Assembly (NCBI RefSeq): GCF_001522545.3
Contig: NC_031768.1
Location: 99,732,214 to 99,796,213 of the forward strand
Direction of reading: 5' to 3'
DNA length: 64,000 nucleotides
Origin: Parus major
Lineage: Eukaryota > Chordata > Aves > Passeriformes > Paridae
This document shows positions 1 through 12,442 of this stretch, piece after piece. The notes below the pieces were generated by a model. That model was given only the letters and a program-made list of their open reading frames with translations. It was not told where the DNA came from and made no database searches. A program made the position numbers and the translations under genes. The stretch's first letter is position 1, and every line of letters starts with the position of its first letter.

Positions 1-1635
1 GGTTAAAATATTCGTGACTAATTAAAAATAAGCTTCCCGTATATTTCAAGTAATGCACTTTTCCTAGGATATGTACAGACCAAGAACCCAAGGAAAAAGA
101 GATAAGTCTCCTCAAATATGAACAATGGACAGATTAATGTTTAATGTTTAAAGTAGTTTTACAAAAGAATGTGTTTCTACATTGTGAAAAGAAGCTCAGA
201 AATTTTAAATATTAAAAGAATATTTAGAAAGTAGAAAGGCATAATTTCAGCTTTACACACATCTTTTCCTTGTGGTTTTACTGATACAAATCAGTATCAG
301 GTATGCTTTTCATTCTCACAACTTAAAAACAATTACTGTTGCAGTTTAATTCACCTAAAATCAAATTTCATAATGTGATCCAGTTATGTTTGTAAGACTG
401 CACTTCAACATGCCAAGTGTTCATTTATTTAGACAGATTCTGCAATTACTTCACTTAATTTTCAGAAGGTCCTAGAGTTAGTCACAGATTAATTCTCAGA
501 TAGCTGGTCAGAGTTTTTTTCCTATGATTCTATGCAAAAAGAATTTCAGTATACAGAGGAAGTTAAGTCAATACTCTTTCATCTATATCCACATCTACAG
601 GGGATACAGTATTAAAATATGCATAACTATTTTTTTTTTATAATAAGGCATATATGTCTCTGTGTATTTTTTAATCCAAATCAGGTCCTGATCTCTAGAA
701 CTACAAAAGGTACTGTAGCAACAGGACATTATAAAAAGCACTGGATAGACATCACTCCATAGTCTGTAGCCTGACTGAGTTCAAACACAGCACAAAGTCT
801 CTGCATGCCATAAAGTTTTCAGCCAGATTGTCAAAACAAAATTGTCCTTTAGGATCAAACTCTTTCTCTCTGTGTCCCCTTCAACCCAAGTTGTGAACAT
901 ATTGGCTCAATACACTTAAATACAGTTTTTAGGAGCAAACAGTTTCAAATATAATCAAATGAGTAAAAAAAAAATATTCTGATTAAAGGATAGCTATCTG
1001 CTGGTGTCATAACTATAAGAAAAGTTACTACACAATCTAGAGAGTCATGAGACTGGATAGTCAAAGTCTTGCTCAGAATGGATAAGGAAGTGAGATGCAG
1101 AGCTTGTATCACAGAATATTCCCCTGATCTTGTGTATGGAACCAGCCTCTCCAACATCCTTACTCCAGAAATGGCTTCATGTGGTGACAGCTCCTCTAAA
1201 AAGGCTGATTTTCCAAAAGTGCCTCTGCAATAACCCATGAAGGCACCTCATGACATTGTGAAGCACTGAGAAGACTCAGAAATGTGTCCTTCTATCTTTT
1301 TCTAATGCTTTTTAATAAGCTATCTAATATTATTATGCTTTCATAAAGATAGGTAGTAGGCCAGCAGGATAAATACAACTTGAAGAGTCACAAGTTCACT
1401 GTTAATAGCTTTTATTACCCCAAATGCTAACAAGATTTTTTGCATAACATCAAAGGAAGTCTGCTACTAATGGAAATAGCACTCATTTTGGCACCAAAGT
1501 ACTCCGTGGGAGGTTATAAATTACATGCAGAAACAGCAGAAAATGTTAGACTGCCCAGATAGAAAGTTAATTGTTTAGGAAATGAGGAAAGGAGACCTCA
1601 ACTGTTCTGTATCTCATGGAAACTCTGATTTCATA
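1..1635. other. No gene seen; unique AT-rich DNA
   Basis: AT-rich upstream DNA without recognisable exons or repeats. Open frames are short and have no family features. Confidence 0.6.
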
Positions 1636-1765
1636 TCACAGTATAACAGAATGTTTGAGGTTGGAAGGCATCACTGGAGGCCATCTAGTCCAGCATCTCT
1701 GCCCAAGGAGGTTCCCTAGAGCACAGTGCTCAAGACTATCCAGGCATATCCATCATCTGCACCTC
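1636..1765 (-). mobile_element. CR1 LINE 3'-end fragment
   Basis: Read on the + strand, a degraded CACAGTATAACAGAATG tail is followed by GAGGTTGGAAGGCATCACTG and a segment like the CR1 3' UTR (a 'CATCTAGTCCAGC' equivalent and 'GCCCAAGGAGG'). The tail is at the left, so the element lies on the minus strand. It is strongly 5'-truncated and old. No coding part remains. Confidence 0.75.
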
Positions 1766-3214
1766 ACATAACTCATGCCTGCTAAAATAGTGTTCCTAGG
1801 AACAACTGCAGATAAAACACATTGTTGGGTGACTGACAAAAGGAGACTGGGGACCTGTTGAAACAAGTGGGGGTCTAGAAAAATATGCATGACACAAATA
1901 CATTTATAATAAGATGATTTGTGTATCAGGGGGCATACATGTTAAAGATGACACTTTCTCATCTTTCTCACAGAAAGTGAGTTGAGGACGTGATGTTTCA
2001 TAGCCACTGCAACTATTAGATTTCTGTGAGGGTTATGAATCAGCTGTGTGTTTTCTTTTCTACCTGCTCATCTGCCACCATAGAGACAGTGGTGCCAGGT
2101 TTTTACAGAGCACAGTTATTTGTACAGTTTTGTATTCATCTAATCTAATACATTTCTAATGAACTCCTCACTGTAAAATTGGTACTTTCTTGAATATGAA
2201 AAGAATAAATCCTTGGAATCCCTGCCTGCTTTTCAGACTAAACAGAGACCACGTGCATTATACATTTGTATTCATGAATATTTAAGTATATTTGTCCTTG
2301 TATTGATTTTGTATGAAGCCTTTGGGTGTTCCCTAGCAGGACTCCCTATGTAAACCTAAGCAAGTGACTTACAGAAGGGCAGGGCTGGAGAAATCCATAA
2401 ATATGTATTTAAATAAGTAAAGGATCTAGTCAGTGTGTCAACATTTCATTTCCTTGCTGTGCTTTCATTCTGTTTCAAAATCTGAATGTTAACCAAATAC
2501 TAGAGTTCTCTTTTTCATATTCTTGGACAGTCTGATCTACTCATAAAGATGTTTAATGTTCTACACTGCATAAAATGCCCATTCTTCTTACTATTTTAAA
2601 TCCTATTTTCCAAGGCTATGCAATAGTTTTTTGACTTTTTTTTTTTCTTATTCATTCATCTCTTATTTTTATTAAATGTTAAACTTGTAAGAATTTTTAA
2701 CAACTCTCCCTACAACAGCAGGTATAATAGACTCTCAGTTTTCTTGGCTAGAATGGGTGATTGAGGAGCAGATTCTTCCACTACAGTACTGAGATAAAGT
2801 TATGTAGCTAGCTTTGTTTTATGCTGTCACTTGGACTATTATCTTATATTCATATTTTTGTCATTACATAAAATAATCCAACATATCCCTCTTTGTGAAA
2901 AATATTGTTGAAACATAGAATATTACAATACAGATGTGAGATCACAGGATTCCAGGGCCCGTCTGTTGTGTGAATACTGGCAGTAAACTGATATATGACC
3001 ATTCTGTTTCCTTTGGTTAACACAGAGCCTCCATTTATGTGATGGGTGGAATCAGCAAATCATTTTAACAGATGGTAAAAGGGAGGTTTGTGCTCTTGTG
3101 TCCCTGAATGTGATGAGCACTCAGCTCTGTTGCAGCATCACAATGACAGATGCTCTAGAAACACCTGGAAATAATCAGTGAAACAAAGGAACCTTGCAAT
3201 GTTGTATAGCACCT

Positions 3215-3803
3215 TCTTGGTTAGTAGGGCCACAAGTACACAGCAAGTGTGCCCATCAGGACCAGGGCAGTGACTGCTCCCCTGCACTCAGCACTGGTGA
3301 GGCCACAGCTCAAATCCTGTGTCCAGTTCTGGGCCCCCTCTGCAAGAAGGACATTGAGATGCTGGATCAAGTCCAGAGAAGGGCAACAGAGCTGGGGAAA
3401 GGTCTGGAGTACAAGTCTGATGATGAGCAGCTGAGGGGGCTCAGCCTGGGGGAAAGGAGGCTCAGGGGAACATTATCACTCTCTACAATTCCCTGACAGG
3501 AGGGTAGTGCCTTGTGGGAGTCCAGTTCTCCCAGACAACTAGCAACAAGACAAGAGGGAATGGTCTCCAGTGCACCAGGGGAGTCCAGTGTTCAGACACC
3601 AGGAAGAATTCCCTAAATGAACAAGCAATTAGGCATTGGGGCAGACTGCCCAGGGAGGTGGTGAAATCACCATCCTTGGAAATATTCAAGAGATGACTGG
3701 ACGAGGCACTCAGTGCTCTGGTCTGGTTGACAAGGTGGTGATCAAAGGTAGTACTTGATGATCTCAGAGGTCTTTTCCAACCTAATTGGTCCTGTGATTT
3801 CTA
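3215..3803 (+). mobile_element. CR1 LINE, end of ORF2 and 3' UTR
   Basis: A plus-strand CR1 copy. The frame around 3249-3434 reads SALVRPQLKSCVQFWAP, and the neighbouring frame reads DIEMLDQVQRRATEL and LSLGERRLRGTL. These are the end of the CR1 reverse-transcriptase ORF, where family members read LLRPHLEYCVQFWAP and LFSLEKRRLRGDL. The switch between frames shows a frameshift, so the copy is dead. The 3' UTR follows (GACTGGACGAGGCACTCAG, then GGTCTTTTCCAACCTAATTG), with a worn tail near 3795. Between 1766 and 3214 I see only unique AT-rich DNA. Confidence 0.9.
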
Positions 3804-6412
3804 GAAGATGTATTTAAGCACACCATACTTAAAAAGTCTCTGCAGAACAAATTCAGATGACACTCAAAGGGGATAGCTCCTCCAGCTCCACTGCCTGATT
3901 ACAAAAGTGATGGAAATTATGTTTGAGCTGACAGTGGTGTCACCAGCTACAACATACACAATCTTCTCAAGAAGCATACCTGAAAACCTCTGAATTCAAC
4001 ATTCTCAGCAAAGTTGTTCTGTGCTACCTTACCTGCTGCAAAGATAACAGCTTATTTTTTCTTCTCAGTATGAAAGATAATAGTCTTCACTGCTGAAGAA
4101 AATACAGATATTTGGAAAAACATAAAATTGTTCATTTTTGCATCTTGCCTAAACTAAAATTACTGGGATAGTTTTTCAATTACATGTTTGAAAGAAAGAC
4201 AAAGAGAATCAGCATAATTCTAAACACTGAGGAAATCTGTTGAACTCATTTTCCTAGAATAATCTGTTGACAAACATCACATGAGCCTTTCTAAAAGGAA
4301 CAGAAAATGATTCAGTACAAGTCACATGAGTTTGAACACTAATAACCAAAAACTTCTATCCAAAATTCTTTCAGACTTTCCTTACCTTTGAAATTTGTGT
4401 TTCCTTAGTATGGTTTTGCAAGCAGAATTTGATATTACAGGTTTTTTTTGTTGAAAAACTGTCACTTTTACTGAATTTTGTGGGGCTAGTGTTGTATTTG
4501 AGTCTAACAGGTGATGACGCAACTGTAGTGAAGTTCTAATTTTCTTAGGTAGCCATGAGAACCCTATTCCTTGTTTAAAATCAATTTTTTTCCTGAGCTG
4601 TGTTTGAAATGAGCTATCTTTGGACTTCCACTTCACATTATGCTACCTCTAGAAGGTTAATCAAGAGTCACACCTTATGCCTTACACTCTCCTCAGACTC
4701 AGCTATGATCCCTGAATATCCAGTCAGCTCCTGAATTGTGATGATTTCTAAGTATGAGGCTAAGCACAGCAGCTAAAGCATCTGGTGGCTATTTTAATCC
4801 TATATATAGCTAAGACAAAAATTTTCCTTACCTCCTTAGATGCCCATTAACTCCACCATTTACTTAATGAAATTTCACTACAAAATTCGAATAATTCCTT
4901 TCTTATTTCTTTTCTTTTCTTGTTTCTCTCGTGGCATACTGAAAACTGCCTTTACTCAGATCATGAATATATTATAATTTACAGCATTTTATTATCAAAA
5001 CTGCATTTCAATATTTAAACTGTAAATAAAACTCCCCAGAAAAGCTGGGAAGAATGTTTCTTATGTACTTTGTGCAGCACTTAAGCCAGTGGGCACAGAT
5101 TGTCATCAGCTGATATTAGTGAATGAATTGGTACAAAAAAACTGACTCAGTGCATAACATCTGCAAAGTCAGGGCCTTGAACCTGAAAGGCTCCTGCAGA
5201 TGTAGGATTCTGGAACTCCACTCATCAGTTTCCAGAGAGGCTGAAATATGTTCAGCTTTTACAATGTATTTTAAACTCCATTAAAAAACAAGTGTTGTGA
5301 GCAATAGCCTAGGAAGTACTCCTGCTTTGGCAGGGAGACTAGGAAAATAATCTAATAGGCTTTTTTCCTCAGTAATTTCTGTGATTCTGTTAACTGTGGT
5401 AATGTGGCTAATTATATAATTTAAATTAATTAAAACTGTAAACATTCACTTCTCAAAGTACTTATGTACTCTGTGAAAAACTAAACAGTCTACTGATAAT
5501 AGAAAATGAACTGACTACTTAAGTAAAATCTACTTTTATATGTTTTGTTCAACCATGTTATCAGCTTGTCTTGAAATCAGATGAAAATTAACATGAAAAT
5601 TTCAGGTTTTGAAAAGAAGACTTTTCTGTTTATGAAGATTGAGAAGGTTTTGCTTTAGGAGAGTTATTGATGCCTTAAAAAAAATAGGTTATGTTCTTAG
5701 GTTAGATGTCAGCACAGTACCTTAAAATCTAACACAATACATCATAATCTACAGAATTGAGCAGATAATTTCCCTAAGATTCATAAATAGGTAGAAATTG
5801 AAGTTCCTTCCTAGAGAGAGAATTGTAAGTGAAATCTAGATGGATTTAGATGGACCTTATTACCCAGAAAATTCCTATCTTTAGCCCTCTAGAAAGAAAT
5901 ATCTGCTCATATCTTCTCAGTGTTGAAAGAGACAGAGAATAAATGAGGCGCTTTAAGAAGCCCACACCATTTAAGCTACCTTCAAGACACCTTTAATTTA
6001 GGTTAAAATATGATGACAGTTGAAGTCCAGATGGTTTGTAAGAAAGACTATTTCTTGCAGCTGACTGTATTTTAGATATTAGTTTATAACTTGCATTTTG
6101 GTTTGTTTGCTTATTTATTATTCATCTTCTCTTGATACTTATATTGATTAAGAATGATTTTATCTTTTAAAACTATCCAAATTGGTCATTTTTGTATAAA
6201 TATGTTAAATATTTCTTAATATTTCCATTTTAATCTACAAGATTTATCCTCAAGAGGTAATTATTTTATTTCACAATATAATTTCAAGGAAATTTATATT
6301 CACTCTAACTTTGTGTAGAGTAACATACTTCTTGATATTGAATATCATACATCTGATTATTTTAAAACGTCAAAGGCTTCACAATGACTGTCATCACTGA
6401 ACATTTTAAATA
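3804..6412. other. No gene confirmed; unique AT-rich DNA
   Basis: About 2.6 kb with no recognised repeat. The one point of note is a minus-strand open frame (4636 down to 4386) that ends against a strong splice-donor-like CAAAG|GTAAGG; it is discussed as a weak candidate in the findings. Confidence 0.5.
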
Positions 6413-6540
6413 CAGAATCACAGAATGGTGAGACAGGAAGGCAGAGAAGGGTTCAGAGCAGGGTCAGCCAGAGCAGGTTGCCTAGGATCATGTCCAGTCA
6501 AGTTGTGAGTACACAGGGATGGAGAGTCAAGAATTATTCT
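6413..6540 (-). mobile_element. CR1 LINE 3'-end fragment
   Basis: The + strand shows TACAGAATCACAGAATGGTG, the reverse of a CR1 tail. It continues with GCAGGGTCAGCCAGAGCAGG and GGATCATGTCCAGTCAAG, which are typical of the antisense CR1 3' UTR. The segment then joins a more internal CR1 part without the expected middle, so it is either a deleted copy or two abutting copies. Confidence 0.8.
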
Positions 6541-7470
6541 GGGGACCCAGCTGCTCCCATCAGAGCATTTATCCAGCCTGTCAAAATCCCTCTGAATTAC
6601 AACACAACCTTTTGTTGTGCCTACAACTCTTTCCAGTTTTATATGATCTGAAAACCTGCTGAGTACAGATTCTTTCCCATCATCCTGGTTAATGAAGGTG
6701 TTAAACAGGATTGAGCCCCATATAAACCGCTTGGTTCATTACTAGGGACCACCTTCCAGCTTCTCTTTGTGCTGCTTATCACAGGAAATTTTCAATCCAC
6801 CATGCTGTCCACTAGCCCATGCTTCATCAGCTTGCCTGTGAGGGTATTATGGAAGACAATATCAAAAGCCTTACCAAGGTGAAGATAAATAGCATTCACT
6901 TCTCCCCCCTCATGCACCAAACCAATCATCTCATTATAGAAACCTATCAGGTTTTTCATGCATGATTTTCCCTTCATAAATCCAATCTGACTACTCCCAG
7001 TCACCTTCTTGTCCTTTGTATGTTTAAAAATGGTTACCAGGATTATTTGCTACATCCCCTTCCAGAGGACTGAGGTGAGGTTGATTTGCCTGTAGTTACC
7101 TGTCCCTGCCCTTGAAGATGGAGGTGATATTTTCTTTCTTCTAGTCTTCACCAACTTCCCTGGACTGCCATAGTCTTCCACAGATAAATGTGAGTGGCCT
7201 CAGTGTCATTTTTTCAGCACTTCTGAGCACATCCCAGTGGGTTTGAGACACTTGGGTATGTTCAGTCAGTTTAAATGGTCCATAATTTCATCCTCCTCCA
7301 CAGATAGCCTCCACACATAGTAAGCAGTCCTTGCTCCAGACTTTCCTATGAGTCTTAGGGCCTGGGATTCATGAAGAAATTGTTGAGTGGTACAGCCTTC
7401 TCCATGTTCTTTGTCACCAGGAGACTGCCCCATTCAGCTGAGTCCTTTTCTTGCTGTTGTACCTATGGAC
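6541..7470 (-). mobile_element. CR1 LINE reverse-transcriptase region, decayed
   Basis: The minus-strand reading 7004-6792 contains SQIGFMKGKSCMKNLIGFYN, then VNAIYLHLGKAFDIVFHNTL. These match the CR1 reverse-transcriptase segments 'GFTKGKSCLTNL' and 'VVYLDFSKAFDTVSH', including the first catalytic aspartate block; here the D-F-S part is changed to H-L-G. Antisense text near 6690-6730 corresponds to the VPQGSVLGPVLFN block but is broken by stops. Similarity to the avian CR1 antisense consensus continues to about 7450. It is an inactive fossil. Confidence 0.8.
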
Positions 7471-7625
7471 TCAGGGGAGACAAAGAACAACACAAGGACT
7501 AGTTTGGGCCATGCTGACTCAAGTCATGTTTGGGAGACGCTGATGGCTGTAGTCAGGATGCAGGTGTGGCCATGAGCCCATTCCCACACTCCATAAACAG
7601 TGGAGAGCCCAGGACACACTCAGCT

Positions 7626-7653
7626 ATCTTGCATGGGATATCTTGCATGGGAT
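7626..7653. repeat. 14-bp tandem duplication
   Basis: ATCTTGCATGGGAT occurs twice in direct succession (7626-7639 and 7640-7653), at or near the left limit of the old LTR. Confidence 0.9.
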
Positions 7654-8151
7654 CTGCACTGGAGCAGGGACACCTCGAAAGGTTGCTGCTCAAGGTTTAG
7701 AGATTCCTTATCTAATCAGATACTCAGTAAGTGAACTGGGAATGAGCACACTGAACTTTGAAATCTTGGCTAAATGATATAAGGGTCAGATTGTGCACAT
7801 ATAGTCCTTTCGACATAAGCTATTGATCAAGTCCAGGAGTAAATCTGGATCCATCTGCTAAACTCCCCTCTGAGGAGATCAGAATGCAAGGAGGTCCTTT
7901 CTGAACCTTGTGACCCATAAGGAGGGCCTCGCTGACAGCTTTGTCTGACCTTGTTCTCACTGCATCAAATAAAAGTCATCAGAACCTTGCTATCAGAACT
8001 TCTTAAGCCCTGTCACATTTACTATCAACTTTTTTAAATTTCCATTTTATATCAATAAACATATTGCTGCTTGTCCCTTACCAGTGAAGAGCAGCATTCC
8101 ATCCAAGACACTCCCTCAGTCCCAAGCCTGCAGGATGCATATTCTGTCACA
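7640..8151 (+). mobile_element. Old avian ERV LTR (approximate limits)
   Basis: The order of features matches an avian LTR I remember: CCATCTGCTAAACTCCC, GAGGAGATCAGAATGCAAGG, then AATAAAAGTCATCAGAACC, then CAATAAACATATTGCTGC, then a 3' end near CTGTCACA (8146-8151). Two polyadenylation signals are visible (AATAAA at 7968-7973 and 8054-8059). The left limit is uncertain. No target duplication or retroviral coding sequence was found. Confidence 0.55.
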
Positions 8152-11100
8152 GCTGGGTTGAGACCTGACCCCAAAAACATTGGGTTGCAACTGGCTCCCT
8201 CTGTTAGGAACACAGAGCATTTTAATGAACTTGTTTAAAGTATGGTTTGCTTGGATATGGTGCAAAAAACTATTTCAAGTGTTAGCTCTTACACAAAACC
8301 AAAAAACAACCAGTAATTTATTTTTTCATACTAATTTAAGCAACCTTGGATTCTAAGTCCTAGCCATACTTTCACAAGGCTTCAGCAATGTGGCTTTACA
8401 AATACTTGCCATTATCATTCTAGTTCTCCACTAATATGTTTTAGCAGAAATATTTCAAAAGCAGTAGCAGAATGATGTCAGGACCCATTATTTTTTCTGT
8501 AATGATGTTATGATAGAAAGGGATTCTGAGTCTCTTATTAAAGCAGAAATTAAAACAAAAACTAAAGTCAAACAAAATCAGGATTAACTCTCAAGTGTGC
8601 CACAGAATTGGATATAGATCCAATTTACATGTGTTTCTGGAAGAAAATAATTCCTTTATTGAACAGTTTGAACTTGACAGAATTATGTCTGATTCCAAAA
8701 ATAGAGAAGAAAGACAAAAAATAGAGAGTCTGCTTGCTATTCCCCTTTGGTATGACTGTGGTTGAACCTTATGACATGTTGCAGCACACTTTTACACCTA
8801 AGCATATTTGCAAAATGCATATATTGTAATTAGGGAAATATCTACAAAACCACATTATTGAAGATAATACTTTAAAATTAATACTTATTTTTTTCTCAGA
8901 CTTAATTGTTTCTTTCCACTTATAATACTAAATATAACTTTGCCATAATCACTTGTTATCACAGATCAAGGGAAGGCTTGCTTTCTACCTTTGCAAAATA
9001 CCAGGAAGCTGCAATAATTGTCAACTTGAAATTGTCTTGAATTAGCAAAATGTCCACTGTTTTGGACCAAAATGCAGTCTTTATTATAAAGTTACGTTAT
9101 TTTCTCATGAGTTTTCCACTAGATAACTTTTGTTGTTCTGAAAGGAATGTCTGTAATAATTTCTTCATGTAATAATTTCTTTTACTAGTTACACATTCTG
9201 ATTTAATCTTTTGATCATGCATGAAATTACTTTGTCCTCACTGCTAAAGATAGTATGATACCCAAACCACTGTAAACCTCAAAGATGACACTATTTTTTT
9301 TAATTTGGGTTTAAGATTTTATTTTTATATTTATTTTCCATGTTTGTTGGTGAACTATACTTTAATAGCATTTTCTGACTAGCTCTGGGATTTTGAAAAG
9401 TACATTTTAATTGCATTTAAGTTGTTTAACTATTCAGGCTATTTTAAGTATAACTGCTTTGTAAGCTTTTTTAATTCCTGTCTTCCGCCACTATTCATTT
9501 TGCTTCCTTTTAATAATTTGTGACTAAAGAGAATATCCTTCTCTTGCCAAGTACAGTAAAAACAGCAGGACACTATAGTGGTGTTTGCAGTACTGCCTGT
9601 GACATACACATCCATTTTTGATTGTTTCTTCTCATGTTATTTTTCTTTATTCCTCAAGAAATCTCTTTATCCTCCCAAACTGCATCTATCTCCTGCAGTA
9701 CCAGATGGCCATGATAAAAGTCATCTTTGGGTGGCCAAGTAATAAGAGAGATCTTATAATGTTTCTTTGAAGGCTGTACATTCTGTCTAAAATTTCTCTG
9801 AAAAATTCTATGCATGACTTGCTCATATTGCTTGTTCTTTTTGTCACCAAGGTATTTCATGAAATCATCCTGATAAGCCTTAAACAATGTTGTTGTTCAT
9901 TCTTCTGTGGTTTTTCTTTACTCAGCATTATCTTGCTTTCCTTATATGATTCTGGGCTTGGATGTGTGTTATCTGAGCTTCCTCTAGTGATTACTTCATA
10001 TTAGGAAGGCTCACACCTTGTGCTTTGGGTTTCTGCTGTTCTAAACTGGGTCCTGTTGATTTTAGTGCCTTTTGTAGATATGTCTCCTTTTTCAAACTTT
10101 CTGTTCTTTTCCTCATGTAATGCTGTGTTCCTCCAGGCTTTTGCTCTTGTTCTGATTTGGTGTAAGTATTTCTCTGCCGTTAGTTCTCTCTTCAGCCTTT
10201 TTTCCTCCTTTGAGAATGCTCAAGGAATGGTTCATGTAAATAGCCTGTGGTGACAGGCACCTCTACCAATAAATTATCCTTAATGTCTCTTAAAGGGTCA
10301 TCCACTACAGAGACTACCTTCCTCCTTAATATTTTTGCAGCAATAATACTTCATTCTTGGCTCCACATTTCCCTAAAATTATTTTTTCATTCCTTTGGCC
10401 TCATTCTAAAAGCTCCACATCCTTTTCTATGCTTGAAGCATTTTGTGTTTTAAGTTTCACACTTTATTCTTTTTATATTAAAATGTTACCCCTGCACTTC
10501 AGTAATAACTTTTATGTGAAGACCTATATGCTTTATAATAACTAATGAGTTAAGCTCTGTTATGGAAATTGCACATGCCAGCTACTGGAACAGGGTTTGC
10601 CTCCACATTTCTGCATAAACCAAAAGACAGATTCCTTTATGAAAGTACATTTTATTAATAGCACTAAAACTTGAGCCGGGTGCTTCCACAGAAGAAACAC
10701 AAAAAAATCCTGGACAATTATATCCTCACAGTCTGAGTTCTCCACTACAAATGTAAAATTTTTTACCAATAATAATAGTAACGTCCAGAGTCCTTTTTTT
10801 TGTTTTTTTTTTTTTTCCATTTGATTTGTTTCCTGTTTGGTTACTAAGCAGTTGCTAAGTGGTTGTCTCTTTATACAATAGCACATCCCCTCAGGTCAGT
10901 TTCTCTAGTTAGTTATTCAGCATGTTGGAATACTGTTGTTCCAGTTCATATACCACAGTCTACAAGCTCTGCCTACTCCAACTATTGATGTTTAAGATGC
11001 TGGCTTTATCTGCTCTGGCTATTATTAATCTTTAAGCTGCTAGCTCTAAGTTTCAATTAACTTTTTCTACAACAGCTCTCAATATATTCTAAGCAATGGC

Positions 11101-11961
11101 TGTAATTTCTATATTAGAGGAAACTGAGGCACTGGAGCAAGCCAACTCACTTCTTGGAGATAAATATAAAGTTTCAGTTAAGCTGTAAGAAATGTAATTT
11201 AGTTCCCTGGGTTTTTTGGGGGGGTGTTGATTTCTTGGTATTTTTTACTGGTCTGCTTATCACAACATGCTTCTCCTACAAATAAGGTTTGAATGTAATT
11301 ATTCTTTTGTCTTTATTCACTGATAGTAGTCCCTATGACTAATATATGTTTTGCCATTTAACCTTGCAAAGCTATCAGAAAAGAAGGAGAACACATAGAT
11401 AAAAGCCCTTTCAAGCTCTTTATATTGTGACCTTCCTCATACTCAGTATAATAGCACATCTAGTACAAGATATTCTTCTGGGTATATGTTCTGTTTATAT
11501 ATTTTTTCATAAATTAAAACTTCAAAATCTATAAATAATAATTGATATACTATTCCCTTCTGTGCATGTTTGTTACATTGGAATTTTTAATCTTGTAATG
11601 AAAATTACATTTCAAGGCTGTATTGTAGGCATATGCAGCACTGTCAGATTGATGTTTTTCTAGTTACCCCTTAAAATGCTTGCTTTGATGATATCTGTAA
11701 TATAAAAGTTTCTGAGTAGAGACCACCTTACTAAAACATTAATTAAATTGACAACCTTACACTGATATGGATGTTTTAGGCTTGCAGTAATATTTAAGTC
11801 TTTTGGTTTCAAAATTTTTAATGGCTATTTTCAGTGTTGTGTAATGAGATTTTGTTCTTCTTATACTATGTATTTGCACTTGTTTTGATGGGGATAGAGA
11901 CATTTTTTTCCAAATTAGCTTTTATGATTTGGATTGTGCTCAAAACTGTTGGCACAGGGTT
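8152..11961. other. Mostly unique DNA with a possible pseudogene
   Basis: AT-rich DNA without recognised transposons. A minus-strand relic between about 9646 and 10230 is listed separately. A 14-bp direct repeat (TGTAATAATTTCTT at 9152 and 9168) and poly-T runs near 10796-10816 are the only other structures seen. Confidence 0.5.
9646..10230 (-). pseudogene. Possible decayed coding relic, unidentified
   Basis: On the minus strand, an open segment from 9887 to 9657 reads KAYQDDFMKYLGDKKNKQ and, further on, KISLITWPPKDDFYHG and LQEIDAVWEDKEIS. It ends at TGA, two bases before AATAAA (+ strand TTTATT 9646-9651). Upstream on the same strand, other frames carry similar lysine-, glutamine- and serine-rich text (for example QKALKSTGPSLEQQKPKAQG and MLSKEKPQKNEQQ), as if one frame had been broken by frameshifts and stops. 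No introns are apparent, which would suit a processed pseudogene. I do not recognise the parent gene. It could be chance in an A-rich strand. Confidence 0.3.
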
Positions 11962-12420
11962 GTTCAGCTACCATTCAGCAGTGTTGCACAATGCCAAGGC
12001 TGGGGGCACACTAGAAGCTGGGAGGGGATATAGCCAGTACAGATGACCCCAAGCCACCAGTGGGATGTCCCAGACCATATGGTGTCCCACTCATATGGGA
12101 AAGGGAAAGGAAAGATGGAGGAAGGATGGCATATTTGGAGAGATGGCATTTGTTTCCCCAAGTCACCGCTAGGTATGACGGGAATATTCTTTCTGGGAAT
12201 GACTGAACACCTGCCTGCCCTTGGGAAGTGGGGAATGAATTCCTTGTTTTGTTTTGCTTTGTAAGCATGACTTTTCCTTTCCCTATTAAACCACCTTTTT
12301 TCTCAGCCCATGAGTTTTCTCACTTTTGCTCCACAGATTCTGCCCCGTCAGCCCCCCAGGGGAAAAGTGTACAGGTGACTCTGTGGGGTGTAGTTGCTGG
12401 CTGGGGCTAAAGATGGTCTT
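11962..12420 (+). mobile_element. 5' LTR of a truncated avian ERV
   Basis: The text matches the inner and 3' part of a common avian LTR: AAGCTGGGAGGGGATATAGC, then GAACACCTGCCTGCCC, a polyadenylation signal ATTAAA at 12285-12290, CTCAGCCCATGAGTTTTCTC, and the 3' end GTTGCTGGCTGGGGCTAAAG. The first part of the LTR is missing or too worn to see. A primer-binding site follows at once, so this was the 5' LTR of a provirus. Confidence 0.8.
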
Positions 12421-12424
12421 TTTT

Positions 12425-12442
12425 TGGCACACAACATGGAGC
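12425..12442 (+). other. Degraded retroviral primer-binding site (tRNA-Lys type)
   Basis: TGGCACACAACATGGAGC lies a few bases after the LTR 3' end. It differs at 4 of 18 positions from the tRNA-Lys-complementary site TGGCGCCCAACGTGGGGC. Three of the four changes are G to A and two of these are at CpG, the expected decay of methylated DNA. Confidence 0.75.
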
